Shown: positions 26,063 to 35,389, counted from the first letter of the stretch. The stretch is DNA of 64,000 nucleotides from Streptomyces sp. NBC_00464 (GCF_036013915.1 NZ_CP107899.1:4464001-4528000); one strand, 5' to 3'. Program-made: numbers and translations. Notes: generated by a model not told the origin, from the sequence alone.

Positions 26063-27595
26063 TCAGCGGGGATCTGCTCCGCTGCTGTCGGCTGCAAGTG
26101 TCTGTGTATGTGACAGGAGGATCCGGCGCCGTGCGGGGTCGACTACGAGAATCTTCACAGTGAGGGCGTCGCCGACTTGGACGACGTCTTCGGGTCTTTC
26201 CACATGCCTCTCGGCGAGTTCGGAGATGTGCACCAGGCCCTCGAAGCCGTCGTCCCGGTCCTCGATGCGGACGAAGGCACCGAACGGTACGAGCTTCGTG
26301 ACAGGGCCAGTGATGATCTGACCGACCTGTTGGACGAGTTCCCCCATTGGATCCTCTTGTAGAGACTTCAGCGAGAGCTGTACCCGCTGCCACGCCATGT
26401 CGACGCCGAGGATCTCGACAGTTATCTCCTGGCCGACAGTCACAACATCAGAGGGGCGGTCGATGTATCGCCAGGACAGTTCGGGGATATTGATCATCGC
26501 GGTGAAGCCGCCGATATCCACGAACGTGACGCCGAAACTGGCGATCTCGATCACCGTTCCGGTGCAAATCTGGCCGCTGCGAAGGGTCTTCAGGATGGCC
26601 CAATGCCGGTCGCTCGGCGTCGGCTCGGTCCGCCACCGGGCCCGCAGCACACCGTCGCTGTCGGGCAGGACTGCGGTGAACAGCGGGTGGCGCTGATCGG
26701 TGTCGAGGGACAGGACGGTCGCGGCACGGGCGCCGTTGACATGTTCGGCCAGTTCGGCGAACTGGGTCTCGTCGGCGACCGTGCTGGTGATCTGCCCGTT
26801 CTCGTCCTCCCAGACGACTTCTACCAGGCCTTCGTCGGGGAGGCCGGCAAGGACCGTGTCGACGTCCGGGGACAGGTCCGGCCAGACGGTCAACCGGGCG
26901 CGGGGTGTGAGCCGAGCGCACACTGCGTCCACCGTGTCGCTTGCGAGGCGGTGCCAGCGCGACGCGGTGCTGATATAGCACTCTTCCAAGATCGCAGCAC
27001 TGCCCATGGCGATGGACAAGCGCAGTTGTGCCCAGAAGTCGTCGTCGGCGGGGCGCTGCTCGCCCTCCCCCTCGTCGAAAGCCGCGTCGTAGGGAGAGGC
27101 GTCCATGCGTTCCGGGAACAGTCCAAGGGTTCGGGTGCGGGCCACCGCTCGATCAGGTGGCGTGCTGGTGCCCACGTAGACGTATTGGTCCCACCCGACA
27201 TGTACGGCGAAGGTGCCTTCCACCTCCAGGCGGCACCAGGCACCGTCGTCGCGAAGCATTGCCCGGACCAGTTCCAGGCCGATGGCAACGGGCACCGTTG
27301 CCCCGTCGTGGTAGCCGGTGAGGTCCGGCGGGAAGATGCCCGTCAGACCGTGGCCGGACACTGCCGGCTCCAGGCCGAAGTGGAAAAGGCCTGGGGCCTG
27401 GGGTTCCCGGATGGTCAGCTGGTCGATCCCGGCACCTGCGGCGAAGGCGGCCACCGCCTGCAGATACGCGTCCTCTACCGGCCCGTGGTCGCTGATGGCC
27501 TCGGTGGCGCCGATGTAGCTGCCGTGCTCGTCGCGGTCGGCGGGATCGTACTTGGTGATCCGGTAGACGTACGGCAGCACGTCACTGCCCGCCAA
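26063..27595 (-). CDS. S1 RNA-binding domain protein, 510 aa
   Basis: Residues 1-340 form an unrecognised region starting YVYRITKYDPADRDEHGSYI. Two S1 OB-fold domains lie at about 345-415 (SGQICTGTVIEIASFGVTFV, then INIPELSW) and 425-500 (VGQIITGPVTKLVPFGAFVR, then GLVHISELAERH). Both keep the GxVxxixxfGxFVxi and G(L/M)xHISEL-like pattern. It would bind RNA or the ribosome. The N-terminal part suggests a specialised actinomycete family, not ribosomal protein S1. The gene stands alone in an accessory region, with an ATG at 27595. Confidence 0.85.
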   Translation of the reverse strand: MAGSDVLPYVYRITKYDPADRDEHGSYIGATEAISDHGPVEDAYLQAVAAFAAGAGIDQLTIREPQAPGLFHFGLEPAVSGHGLTGIFPPDLTGYHDGATVPVAIGLELVRAMLRDDGAWCRLEVEGTFAVHVGWDQYVYVGTSTPPDRAVARTRTLGLFPERMDASPYDAAFDEGEGEQRPADDDFWAQLRLSIAMGSAAILEECYISTASRWHRLASDTVDAVCARLTPRARLTVWPDLSPDVDTVLAGLPDEGLVEVVWEDENGQITSTVADETQFAELAEHVNGARAATVLSLDTDQRHPLFTAVLPDSDGVLRARWRTEPTPSDRHWAILKTLRSGQICTGTVIEIASFGVTFVDIGGFTAMINIPELSWRYIDRPSDVVTVGQEITVEILGVDMAWQRVQLSLKSLQEDPMGELVQQVGQIITGPVTKLVPFGAFVRIEDRDDGFEGLVHISELAERHVERPEDVVQVGDALTVKILVVDPARRRILLSHTQTLAADSSGADPR

Positions 27596-27803
27596 TGGGG
27601 CGGCCTGCGACTGGGTGAGCCGGCCCTCGGGAGGCGGTGCAGTCCTGCTTATTGAGAGGGCCCGGTGTGTAGCGGATGGAGTCGTACATTGCCGCGAGTG
27701 TACGGATGGCTCTGGTTACCGAACAGACCACCGAGGCTCTCAGCACTGCGCGTTGGCGCTGTGTTGATCGTTTGGGTGCACCAGCGGCAAGACCGAACCG
27801 AAC

Positions 27804-28055
27804 TCAGTCAATCCGTCCTGGTAAGCGGCAGAGTTCGTCGAGGTCCTCGACCAAGGTCGCGAACTCATCCTGCGCCTCAGTGATGACCTCCCGAGCGGGC
27901 TTGCGCGGGGTGGTTGCGTGCCGCTCGGCAAGATCGGCTAGCGCTGCGTCGTGGGGAGCCTCAGGTTCCTCGTTCAGTGCGGCTTCCATCGGCCCGAAGC
28001 CATCGGCGAGCACCCGCAGGAAGTCGGGCAGATCGCCGTCGACTCGGGCGGTGGT
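27804..28055 (-). pseudogene. fragment of a small acidic protein
   Basis: An open frame with good codon bias reads DLPDFLRVLADGFGPMEAAL, EEPEAPHDAALADLAERHAT and EFATLVEDLDELCRLPGRID, then stops at 27804. Upstream a TGA closes the frame without a convincing start; the only candidate is a GTG at 28013 without a ribosome site. It looks like the C-terminal part of a truncated gene. No family recognised. Confidence 0.35.
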
Positions 28056-28321
28056 TCAGACCCTCGAGGGACATCCGTTACGCGCCCTTGCGGCGGGTCA
28101 GCCCGTCGTAGGGACTCAGCGGATGCGCCGTACAGGCTGAGGGTGATCCGGTTCGGGCACGGGGATCTGTCGATCCGTAGCCCTAGACCGATCGGTCAGT
28201 GAAAATCATCCTTCGTCCCGGTTTGTCGACGTCCAATCTTCCCCTCCATCTGACGCTCGAAATCGATTGCACGTGCCTCGGAGGGCGTGGCAATACTCCG
28301 GCATGAGCTGGTGGAGAGCCA

Positions 28322-28657
28322 GTGGGTGGTTCGTTCGGCATCGGTTGGGCCACAGAGTTCGAACGGATGAGATCACGGTCCGGGCTGCTGCGGCACTTGG
28401 AGTCACTGCCATGGCCGAACCCGGAAAGCGTGCAGGTATTGATTCACGACCAGGACGACGAGTGTTTCGGCCGTTGGATGATGCATGACGGCAGGTTGGT
28501 GGAAGTGCCTCTCCCGCGTACGGAGCGATTCCACCAACCGGCGCCGCCCACCGAGGAGTTTCCGCCAAACCCGGGATACCTGCTCCGGACGGACCAAGGC
28601 CGCAACCTGCCTGAGCAAACCCGGAGTGACCGCCGGGATCAGCGTCCCGCTTGGTAG
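28322..28657 (+). CDS. hypothetical protein, about 111 aa (uncertain)
   Basis: GTG at 28322 follows GGAGA. The middle reads LESLPWPNPESVQVLIHDQD, then FGRWMMHDGRLVEVPLPRTE, which is protein-like with reasonable GC3. The tail after residue 90 is basic and less convincing. Antisense and alternative frames are also open here, so the call is weak. It lies between the fragment at 27.8 kb and the tRNA-derived repeat. Confidence 0.35.
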   Translation: MGGSFGIGWATEFERMRSRSGLLRHLESLPWPNPESVQVLIHDQDDECFGRWMMHDGRLVEVPLPRTERFHQPAPPTEEFPPNPGYLLRTDQGRNLPEQTRSDRRDQRPAW

Positions 28658-28719
28658 TACCACGTCCGAGTCTTCCCCTCGTACGATCTCCCGCGCGCAG
28701 CACATCCCCAACCCAAAGA

Positions 28720-28743
28720 CCCCGGACCATGATCGGTCCGGGG
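28720..28743 (-). terminator. hairpin 3' of the partial tRNA-Arg copy
   Basis: A perfect 9-bp stem (28720-28728 with 28735-28743) with a 6-nt loop lies just downstream, in tRNA orientation, of the 45-bp tRNA-derived repeat. It may be the original tRNA terminator left at this end of the island. Confidence 0.5.
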
Positions 28744-28752
28744 CCTTCTCGC

Positions 28753-28797
28753 TTGTGCCCCCGGCAGGATTCGAACCTGCGACACCCGCTTTAGGAG
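28753..28797 (-). repeat. 45-bp partial copy of tRNA-Arg(CCU): candidate att site
   Basis: Identical over 45 bp to 33868-33912. It covers the tRNA 3' half (acceptor strand, T-arm, variable region and part of the anticodon stem) plus 3 bp beyond the 3' end. Identity stops inside the anticodon stem. Direct repeats of a tRNA 3' end are the standard footprint of site-specific integration. Confidence 0.8.
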
Positions 28798-28832
28798 TGG
28801 GATCGGATCTCTGCCGGGTGGTGCCCGAGCCT

Positions 28833-28871
28833 GCCGTGTGGTGCCGCCCTGCCTGGCCGGCACCACACGGC
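28833..28871. terminator. 14-bp inverted repeat, probable terminator
   Basis: A perfect 14-bp stem (28833-28846 with 28858-28871) and 11-nt loop, about 145 bp past the MMPL stop codon. It probably ends leftward transcription from the MMPL gene. Confidence 0.55.
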
Positions 28872-29016
28872 TTCGTACTCGAGCCTGCTCGTTGACACCT
28901 TGTGCCGGACCGTCCGCTCACGCATCGCGCACGCATCAACGGGAGTGTGGGCTCGCTGCATGGGCACGGCCGATCGGACTTCCAGGCCCGTCGCCGAGCA
29001 GCGAACCCGGGTGGGG

Positions 29017-31239
29017 TCAGTACTGGCTGGTGTACTGCGGCGTCGTGTCCCTGACCTGATGGCCTTCGTCCGATGTGTGCCGGGCGAGCTTTTCGCCTTC
29101 GATGTCGACGTTGGGCAGGATGCGGTCGATCCAGGCGGGCAGCGACCACGCGTGCCGGCCGAGGAGGGCCAGGGCGGCGGGCACGATCGTCATGCGGACG
29201 ACGAAGGCGTCGAAGGCCACGGCGATCGCGAGGCCGAAGCCGAGCGACTTGATCATGGCGTCGTCGCCTCCGACGAAGCCGGCGAACACGGAGATCATGA
29301 TGAGGGCTGCGGCCGTGACGACCTTCGAGCTGTGCTTGAAGCCGGTCTCGATCGCGGTGCGGGCGTCGGCTCCGTGGACGTACGCCTCACGCATACGCGT
29401 CACCAGGAACACCTGGTAGTCCATCGCGAGGCCGAACACGATGCCCACCATGAGAATCGGCATGAGGCTCATGACCGGGCCGGTCTGTTCGAGGCCGACC
29501 AGGTCCTTGAGCCAGCCCCACTGGAAGACGGCGACGAGCGCACCGAGCGCGGCCAGGACCGACAGGAGGAAGCCGAGCGCTGCCTTCACGGGGACCATGA
29601 GGGAGCGGAAGACCAGGATCAGTACGAGGATCGCCAAGCCGACGACGAGCGTCAGATAGGGAAAGATCGCTGCGCTGAACTTGTCGGAGATGTCGATGTT
29701 CAGTGCGGTGGAGCCGGTCACCATGGACCGGGCGCCGCTGGACGACTCGGTGTCGGCGGCCAGCGAACGGATGTCGCCGACGAGTTCCTTGGTGGCGTCG
29801 CTGCTCGGTCCGCTCTTGGGGATCACCGTGATGATGGCGGTGTCGCCGGCCTCGTTGAAGGCGGCGGGTGACACGGACGCCACGTCCGGGAGATCGGCGA
29901 CGGCCTTGCTCATGCCGGCGGCGGTACTGCGGGCGGTGTCAGGGCTCCGGTCGTCGACGGTCAGGGTCAGCGGGCCGTTGAAGCCGGGGCCGAAGGAGTC
30001 GGCCAGGATGTCGTACGCCTTGCGCTGTGTTGAGGAGGCGGGCTTGGAGCCGTCGTCCGGCAGTCCGAGCTTGAGCTGCGTGGCGGGCAGGGCGACGACG
30101 CCGAGAGCGACGACCGCGAGCACGAGGACCTTGACCGGCCTGCGCAGCACGAAGGCGATCCAGCGGTTGCCGAGCGTCGCCCTGGGGGCCGCGGTCGGTG
30201 CCGGGATGCGCGCGGACTTCTTACGGGCTTTGCCCAGGACCCGCTCCCCGGCGAATCCCAGCAGCGCCGGCACGAGGGTGACGGCCACGAGCACGGAGAC
30301 GACGACAGCTCCGGCGGCGGCCAGGCCCATGGCGGTGAGCATGGGCAGGTTGACCACGGCCAGGCCGGCGAGGGCGATGACGACGGTCACGCCGGCGAAG
30401 ACGACGGCTGAACCGGCGGTGCCGTTGGCCCGGGCCGCGGCCTCCTTCGCGTCGTACCCGTCCGCCCGTTCCGAGCGGTAGCGGGAGACGATGAACAGCG
30501 CGTAGTCGATCCCGACGGCGATACCGAGCATCGAGGCGAGCGCCGAGGTGTTGCTGTTGAGATCGAAGATCGCGCTCACCGCCGTGATGGCCGTGGTGCT
30601 GACGCCGACGCCCACGACGGCAGTGATCAGGGGGAGGCCGGCGGCGATGAGGGACCCGAAGGTCATGACCATGATGACGGCGGCTAGGGCGAAGCCGATC
30701 GCCTCCGCGGAGTGGCCTCCCTCCGGGGCCGCGAGCGCGTCACCGGATGCCTCGACCGTCAGCCCTTCGTCGCGGCCGACGTCCAGTGCGTCGTCGATGC
30801 CGATGTGGTCGGCGTCGGTCAGGTCCGCTGCGGCAGCGGTGTAGTTGACCTGGGCGTAGGCGGTGGTGCCGTCCGCGCTCACCGCCTTGGTGGCGAAGGG
30901 ATCGCTGACCTGGCCGATGCGGGAAGAGGAGTTCTTGAGGTCCGTCAGGGCCGCTTCGGCTGCTGCCCTGTTTTCGGCACTGCTGATCTTCTGGCCGTCG
31001 GGGGCCCGGAGTACGACGCGAGCGGACGCGCCTTCGGCGTTGGCGGCCGGGAACTTCTCGCCGAGGAGGTCGAAGGCGCGCTGGGACTCCGTACCGGGCA
31101 GGGTGAAGCTCGAATTGGCCGAACCGGAGGTGCCGGCCGCGCCGGCGCCGACGGCGCCCAGGATGACGGCCCACAGGAGGACGACCAGCCAGCGCCGCCG
31201 GAAGGCGAACCGGCCGATCCTGTGCAGGAAAGTTGCCAT
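29017..31239 (-). CDS. MMPL/RND-type membrane transporter
   Basis: 740 residues from ATG at 31239 (MATFLHRIGRFAFRRRWLVV). Layout: one helix, a large extracytoplasmic loop, a cluster of six hydrophobic spans, then a second loop and cluster. That is the 12-helix RND/MMPL pattern. SNTSALASMLGIAVGIDYAL and MSLMPILMVGIVFGLAMDYQ are the paired Gly-Asp-Tyr segments of the proton pathway. MMPL proteins export lipids, glycolipids or drugs. It is divergent from a sensor kinase gene, and the exporter plus two-component pair form the island cargo. Confidence 0.93.
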   Translation of the reverse strand: MATFLHRIGRFAFRRRWLVVLLWAVILGAVGAGAAGTSGSANSSFTLPGTESQRAFDLLGEKFPAANAEGASARVVLRAPDGQKISSAENRAAAEAALTDLKNSSSRIGQVSDPFATKAVSADGTTAYAQVNYTAAAADLTDADHIGIDDALDVGRDEGLTVEASGDALAAPEGGHSAEAIGFALAAVIMVMTFGSLIAAGLPLITAVVGVGVSTTAITAVSAIFDLNSNTSALASMLGIAVGIDYALFIVSRYRSERADGYDAKEAAARANGTAGSAVVFAGVTVVIALAGLAVVNLPMLTAMGLAAAGAVVVSVLVAVTLVPALLGFAGERVLGKARKKSARIPAPTAAPRATLGNRWIAFVLRRPVKVLVLAVVALGVVALPATQLKLGLPDDGSKPASSTQRKAYDILADSFGPGFNGPLTLTVDDRSPDTARSTAAGMSKAVADLPDVASVSPAAFNEAGDTAIITVIPKSGPSSDATKELVGDIRSLAADTESSSGARSMVTGSTALNIDISDKFSAAIFPYLTLVVGLAILVLILVFRSLMVPVKAALGFLLSVLAALGALVAVFQWGWLKDLVGLEQTGPVMSLMPILMVGIVFGLAMDYQVFLVTRMREAYVHGADARTAIETGFKHSSKVVTAAALIMISVFAGFVGGDDAMIKSLGFGLAIAVAFDAFVVRMTIVPAALALLGRHAWSLPAWIDRILPNVDIEGEKLARHTSDEGHQVRDTTPQYTSQY

Positions 31240-31702
31240 GAGGGTGTGACTCCGTAGGGAAGGAAGGTGCTCGGTCGGCGGACATATGCGGCTTGAACGG
31301 TGCGTCGCTCCTCGCTCAGCACTTCCGTTCCTGGGTCCGAGGTGGGGGTGCCGCAGCGCCCCGCCGGGTGCAAGGTGCGGGCGCTGCGGCGCGTACCGGC
31401 CACCGTCCCCACAGGGCGCGGCACGCCGTCCGGTCCCGTCACCGCGTGAACGGTCCCGGACCCCAGCGGCGCGGCGCTGCCACCCGACCGGCCCGGCCGC
31501 GGCGCCGCCGGCCATGTATGCCGTCGGCATTGACGGCGCTGATACCGGCGGCCGGCCTCGGGGGAAGGACCGGCCGCCGGTGATTTCCATGGTTTCCTGC
31601 GAAGACGCCCTGCGGTGTCGGCCGTAGGTACGGTTCCGGCGCGGGCCTGTCGGTCATTCGGCCGACACGGCTACCGGGATCCGTACACCTACGCTGACCA
31701 GC
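31240..31702. other. divergent intergenic region
   Basis: 463 bp between the MMPL start and the sensor kinase start. It must contain the promoters of both. I see a short inverted repeat near 31,520-31,537 but no gene or clear operator. It is the most likely target of the adjacent response regulator. Confidence 0.5.
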
Positions 31703-32944
31703 GTGGACCTGGACCTTCCGTTTACTCCTGCGGTCAAACGCCTCATCACCGTGTGCGCGCTGCTCGCGCTCGCCCTGACGGGGTTCGCGGACGTCGCTCT
31801 GCTGTCCATGGCGCCCGACCCGTGGCACCCCGCGACGAACTGGCTGCCCGTCCTGGTGACGGGCCCGCTCCTGATCCTCGCCGTGGGCGACACACGCTTC
31901 TCGCCGCCGCTGCTGCCACGCATCTGGATGGTGGTGGCGATGTCACTGACGCTGAGCGGCATCTGCGTCGCGGTCCCCCAGACCGGGTCCTCCGTGGGCG
32001 CACTGGAAATTGCGGGACTGCTGGGTCTGCTTCTCCGCACCGCCGCACGCACCGCGCGCCCGAAGGCGGCCGCCGCATCGGCCGCCGCCCTGAGCGTGAC
32101 CGTCCTGGTCCTGCCCTTCCGCACCGGCTCGTGGCCGAGCATCGTGGCGGGCGTCTACATGCTGACCGTGATCCTCGCCATCGTCATCACACTCGGCTGC
32201 GCCATCCGCGCCATGGAGGCGAGGCGCCGCCGGGCCATCACCGACGTACGCCAGGCGGAACGCCTCGCGCTCGCCCGCGACCTGCACGACCTGATCGCCC
32301 ATCACATGACCGGAATCATCGTCCAGGCGCACGCGGCAACAGCCGTCTACCCCACCGCACCCGACAAGGTTGAGCCGATCCTGCGGAACATCGCGCAGGC
32401 CGGCACCGAGACACTGGAATCCATGCGCCGCCTGGTCCGCGTGCTGAGGGAGGACAACCACACCGCGGTGCGCCCGGGAGACCTGCTCAGCGAGCTCGCC
32501 GAGCTGACCGCGAGCTACTCGACGCCTGCGGCCGCCGGCCTCGCGCCCGCCACTGCGCGCCTCGAAGCCACCGCGGCCGCGCGCACCGCCCACATCAGCC
32601 CCGAAGTGGAGATCTCCGCCTACCGCGTGGCCCAGGAAGCACTCACCAATGTGCGCAGGCACGCCCCCGGCGCCCAGGTCGACATCCGCCTCGACGCCGA
32701 CAGCACCTGGCTGCAGCTCGGCATCACCGACACCGGAGGACCCCACCGCACCGCTGTACCGGCCGGCGGCCAGGGCGGCTTCGGCCTCATCGGCCTGCGC
32801 GAACGGGTCGAAGCGCTCGACGGAACCCTTCACACCGGCCCTCTGCCCAACGGCGGGTGGGAAGTGAAAGCCACCTTCCGACTGCGTGCCCCGTCCGCGG
32901 CTCAGGACCCTGCCGCGCCCACCGGCTCCCCGCCCGCAGCCTGA
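31703..32944 (+). CDS. two-component sensor histidine kinase (NarL-type partner)
   Basis: 413 residues from GTG at 31703. About five membrane helices lie within residues 15-170 and there is no large extracytoplasmic sensor. HisKA_3 follows: LALARDLHDLIAHHMTGIIV with the phosphorylated His at residue 195. The ATPase region has VAQEALTNVRRHAPG (N box) and GGFGLIGLRERVEALDGTL (G box). This class senses membrane or envelope signals and phosphorylates a LuxR/NarL regulator. No ribosome site is seen, so translation may be leaderless. It converges on its probable partner with 9 bp between stops. Confidence 0.92.
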   Translation: MDLDLPFTPAVKRLITVCALLALALTGFADVALLSMAPDPWHPATNWLPVLVTGPLLILAVGDTRFSPPLLPRIWMVVAMSLTLSGICVAVPQTGSSVGALEIAGLLGLLLRTAARTARPKAAAASAAALSVTVLVLPFRTGSWPSIVAGVYMLTVILAIVITLGCAIRAMEARRRRAITDVRQAERLALARDLHDLIAHHMTGIIVQAHAATAVYPTAPDKVEPILRNIAQAGTETLESMRRLVRVLREDNHTAVRPGDLLSELAELTASYSTPAAAGLAPATARLEATAAARTAHISPEVEISAYRVAQEALTNVRRHAPGAQVDIRLDADSTWLQLGITDTGGPHRTAVPAGGQGGFGLIGLRERVEALDGTLHTGPLPNGGWEVKATFRLRAPSAAQDPAAPTGSPPAA

Positions 32945-32953
32945 CCGGGCAGC

Positions 32954-33619
32954 TCATCCGGCCGGCCGTACCGCGCCGTGCTCCCACGCCCACGCCGCGA
33001 TCTCCACCCGGTTGCGGGCCTCGACCTTGGCCTGGATCCGCCCCAGATACGTCTTGACGGTCGACAACGACAGGAACAGCTCGTCGCAGATCTCCTGGTT
33101 GGTGCGGCCCACCGCGATCAGCCGCACGATGTCCAACTCCCGCACGCTCAGCCCGAACGCCTCCACCCCAGCCGGCGCCGTACTCGACTCGGCCTGCTCC
33201 AGCCTCTTCAGCAGCCGCACCGTCACCGCCGGGGACACCAGCGCATCCCCCCGGGCGGCGGCGCGCACCGCCTCCACCAGCAAGGCCGGAGTGGCGTCCT
33301 TCAGCAGGAACCCGCACGCGCCGTTACGCAGAGCGGTACGCACGTAGTCGTCCTGGTCGAATGTCGTGATCACCACGACGTTCAACGGATCAGCCACCCC
33401 GGGCCCGGCCAGCTGCCGGGTCACCTCCAACCCGTCCAGCCGCGGCATCCGGATGTCGGCGAGCACTACCTGCGGGCGCAGTCGGCGCGCCAGCTCCACG
33501 CACTCCACGCCGTCTGCCGCTTCCCCGACCACCTCGATGCCCGGCTGTGCGTCCAGGATCATGCGGAAACCGGCACGCACCAGCTCCTGATCGTCGGCAA
33601 CCACCACGTCAATACTCAT
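32954..33619 (-). CDS. NarL/LuxR-family response regulator
   Basis: 221 residues from ATG at 33619 (MSIDVVVADDQELVRAGFRM). The receiver domain has the acidic pair D9/D10 and the phosphorylated D55 in VVLADIRMPRLDG. The C-terminal LuxR helix-turn-helix reads LSVRELDIVRLIAVGRTNQE, then LSLSTVKTYLGRIQAKV. It is the likely partner of the adjacent kinase and a candidate regulator of the MMPL exporter. Kinase and regulator genes are convergent, whereas such pairs are normally co-transcribed. Confidence 0.93.
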   Translation of the reverse strand: MSIDVVVADDQELVRAGFRMILDAQPGIEVVGEAADGVECVELARRLRPQVVLADIRMPRLDGLEVTRQLAGPGVADPLNVVVITTFDQDDYVRTALRNGACGFLLKDATPALLVEAVRAAARGDALVSPAVTVRLLKRLEQAESSTAPAGVEAFGLSVRELDIVRLIAVGRTNQEICDELFLSLSTVKTYLGRIQAKVEARNRVEIAAWAWEHGAVRPAG

Positions 33620-33785
33620 TCCGGGCATGGGCCAGTTCGTATCACAGCGCTTCGCCCAGGACCCCACCGGTTACCTGCTGGTCCTGGCGGTCGCGGAGTC
33701 TGCGGGTGCGGAACCCGTGCCGGATGGTGCTGATCCGGTGGGCAGAATTCGGGAGATCAACTCCTCGTCCGCTCACGCACCACTC

Positions 33786-33859
33786 ACGCAAACGGCCCCG
33801 GACGAGAGGTCCGAGGCCGAGCAAGACCCCTCCCTGGGGAGAAACCCCAGGTCGGAGCG
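33786..33859. repeat. copy B of the 74-bp repeat, 3' of tRNA-Arg
   Basis: Matches 25841-25914. Contains the stem formed by CCCCGGAC and GTCCGAGG. In tRNA orientation it starts 11 bp after the tRNA 3' end and probably acts as its terminator. Confidence 0.65.
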
Positions 33860-33870
33860 GCAATGTGTTG

Positions 33871-33943
33871 TGCCCCCGGCAGGATTCGAACCTGCGACAC
33901 CCGCTTTAGGAGAGCGGTGCTCTATCCCCTGAGCTACGAAGGC
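33871..33943 (-). tRNA. tRNA-Arg (anticodon CCU)
   Basis: The 73-nt minus-strand sequence folds as a full cloverleaf: acceptor GCCTTCG paired with CGGGGGC (two G-U pairs), D-arm GCTC/GAGC, anticodon stem CCGCT/AGCGG with loop CTCCTAA, variable GTGTC, and T-arm GCAGG-TTCGAAT-CCTGC. Discriminator A, no encoded CCA. Anticodon CCU reads AGG codons. Its 3' half is duplicated at 28753-28797. Confidence 0.93.
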
Positions 33944-34024
33944 GAAGGCCCGAAGGCCATCCAGGGCCACCCGCCAAGGCAGCCCAGGACAGGGTAGCGG
34001 ATAGGGGGCGGCGATGGCGTGGGT

Positions 34025-34060
34025 GGTTGCCGGAGCCCCGTCTGCGCGGGTGCGGCAACC
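34025..34060 (-). terminator. possible terminator after the aminotransferase gene
   Basis: An 8-bp stem (34025-34032 with 34053-34060) with a 20-nt loop, 7 bp past the stop of the last gene of the six-gene operon. A weak call because of the long loop. Confidence 0.4.
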
Positions 34061-34066
34061 GGCCGG

Positions 34067-35389
34067 TCAGGCGGTGCGGTCGCGGACGAGGGCGGCGAGC
34101 CGTGCGAGGCCCTCGTCGATCTGTGCGGGGGTGAGCACGCTGAAGGACAGGCGGATCTGGTGCGTGCCACCGCCCTCGGGATAGAAGTGGCGCATCGGGG
34201 TCCACAGCACTCCGAACCGCTGTGCCGAGTACTCCAGCATCGCTTCATCGGCCTCGAAGGGCAGCGAGACGACCGCGAACATGCCGCCGCCCGGGATGTT
34301 CCAGGTCACCCGGGGAGGCGAGCCGTCGGTCGGGGCGGGGAAGTGTCTTTCCAGGCCGGCGAGGACCCTGGCGAGGTTGCGGCGGTAGATCTTCGTCTCG
34401 CGCTCGGTGGCCCTGGTCATACTGCATTCGTTCGCCAGCAGCTTCCCGCCGATCACGGCCTGGGAGACGGTCGACGTGTTCAGGGTCAGCATGCTCTTGA
34501 GTTTGGCCAGCTGGTCGGCGAGCAGCCGGCCTTCGCAGCCGAGACCCGAGACCAGCTGGTCGGCGACCAGATAGCCGACGCGGGCGCCCGGGAAGGCCGT
34601 CTTGGCGAAGGAGCCCACGTAGACGACGCGGCGAGTGATGTCCAGGGACTTGAGCGAGGGCAGGCGCCGGCCGTCGGAGTTGAACAGGGAGTAGGGGTTG
34701 TCCTCGATGAGCAGCAGCTCTTCCTGTTCCGCCACCTCAAGGAGCCGTCGGCGGTCGGCGAGGCTCATGCTGAGACCGCTGGGGTTGGCGAAGTCCGGCA
34801 CGACGTAGCAGGCACGCGGGCGCAGTCCCCGCTCCCGGGCTCGGCGTACCTGCACCACCAGGTCCTCGACGTCGATGCCTCCGCTGCCCTCCGCGACAGG
34901 CAGGACCGGCATCTCCATCAGGCGGGCCGCTCCGAGGAAACCCACGTAGGTCGGTGCGGGGGCCATGATCGCGTCCTTGGCGTCCGTCCGCAGGGCACGC
35001 AGCAGCAGGATCATCGCCTCCTGGCAGCCGGTGGTGACCACGATGGATTCCGGTTCGACGCTCAGTCCTTCGTCGATGGCCAGGTGCCGCACCAGGAGGT
35101 CGGTCAGCAGGCCCTTGGTGTGGCCGTACTGGAAGAGAGCCGTGCGCACCTGTTCGGGTTTCTGGCCGCGCTCCACCTCCAGATACGTGACGAACCGCTC
35201 CAGGTACTGGTGAATCTGCGGCGGATCGTAGAACTCCTCATAGGGCCGCCCCGCTGCGAAGGAGACAGCCTCCGGGAATCGTCCCGCGATCTCGTTGAGG
35301 AGCGTCATGGAGCCCAGCACCGGATCGGAAAGAGACGCGTGCAGCTCGTCCAGGCGGAAGGTGGTGACGGCTGTGCTGTCCGTGATCAT
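34067..35389 (-). CDS. PLP-dependent class I/II aminotransferase, HpgT-like
   Basis: 440 residues from ATG at 35389, preceded by GGAAAGG; the longer frame to 35539 is not needed. The opening SDPVLGSMTLLNEIAGRFPE and VSFAAGRPYEEFYDP match HpgT-type enzymes (dihydroxyphenylglycine transaminase and relatives in nonproteinogenic amino acid pathways). PLP residues: N202 in ANPSG, the D/Y strand ending LLIEDNPYSLF, K263 in VGSFAKTAFPGAR and R270. It should transfer the amino group between a 2-oxo acid and the pathway amino acid. It is the last gene of the leftward six-gene operon, 34 bp after an ATP-grasp gene. Confidence 0.88.
   Translation of the reverse strand: MITDSTAVTTFRLDELHASLSDPVLGSMTLLNEIAGRFPEAVSFAAGRPYEEFYDPPQIHQYLERFVTYLEVERGQKPEQVRTALFQYGHTKGLLTDLLVRHLAIDEGLSVEPESIVVTTGCQEAMILLLRALRTDAKDAIMAPAPTYVGFLGAARLMEMPVLPVAEGSGGIDVEDLVVQVRRARERGLRPRACYVVPDFANPSGLSMSLADRRRLLEVAEQEELLLIEDNPYSLFNSDGRRLPSLKSLDITRRVVYVGSFAKTAFPGARVGYLVADQLVSGLGCEGRLLADQLAKLKSMLTLNTSTVSQAVIGGKLLANECSMTRATERETKIYRRNLARVLAGLERHFPAPTDGSPPRVTWNIPGGGMFAVVSLPFEADEAMLEYSAQRFGVLWTPMRHFYPEGGGTHQIRLSFSVLTPAQIDEGLARLAALVRDRTA

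Noticed and set aside
33627..33932. Frame ending in VVPPAGFEPATPALG
   Set aside because: This peptide is the well-known translation of the tRNA T-arm and acceptor region. The same shadow appears at 28.7 kb over the partial tRNA copy. No real protein.
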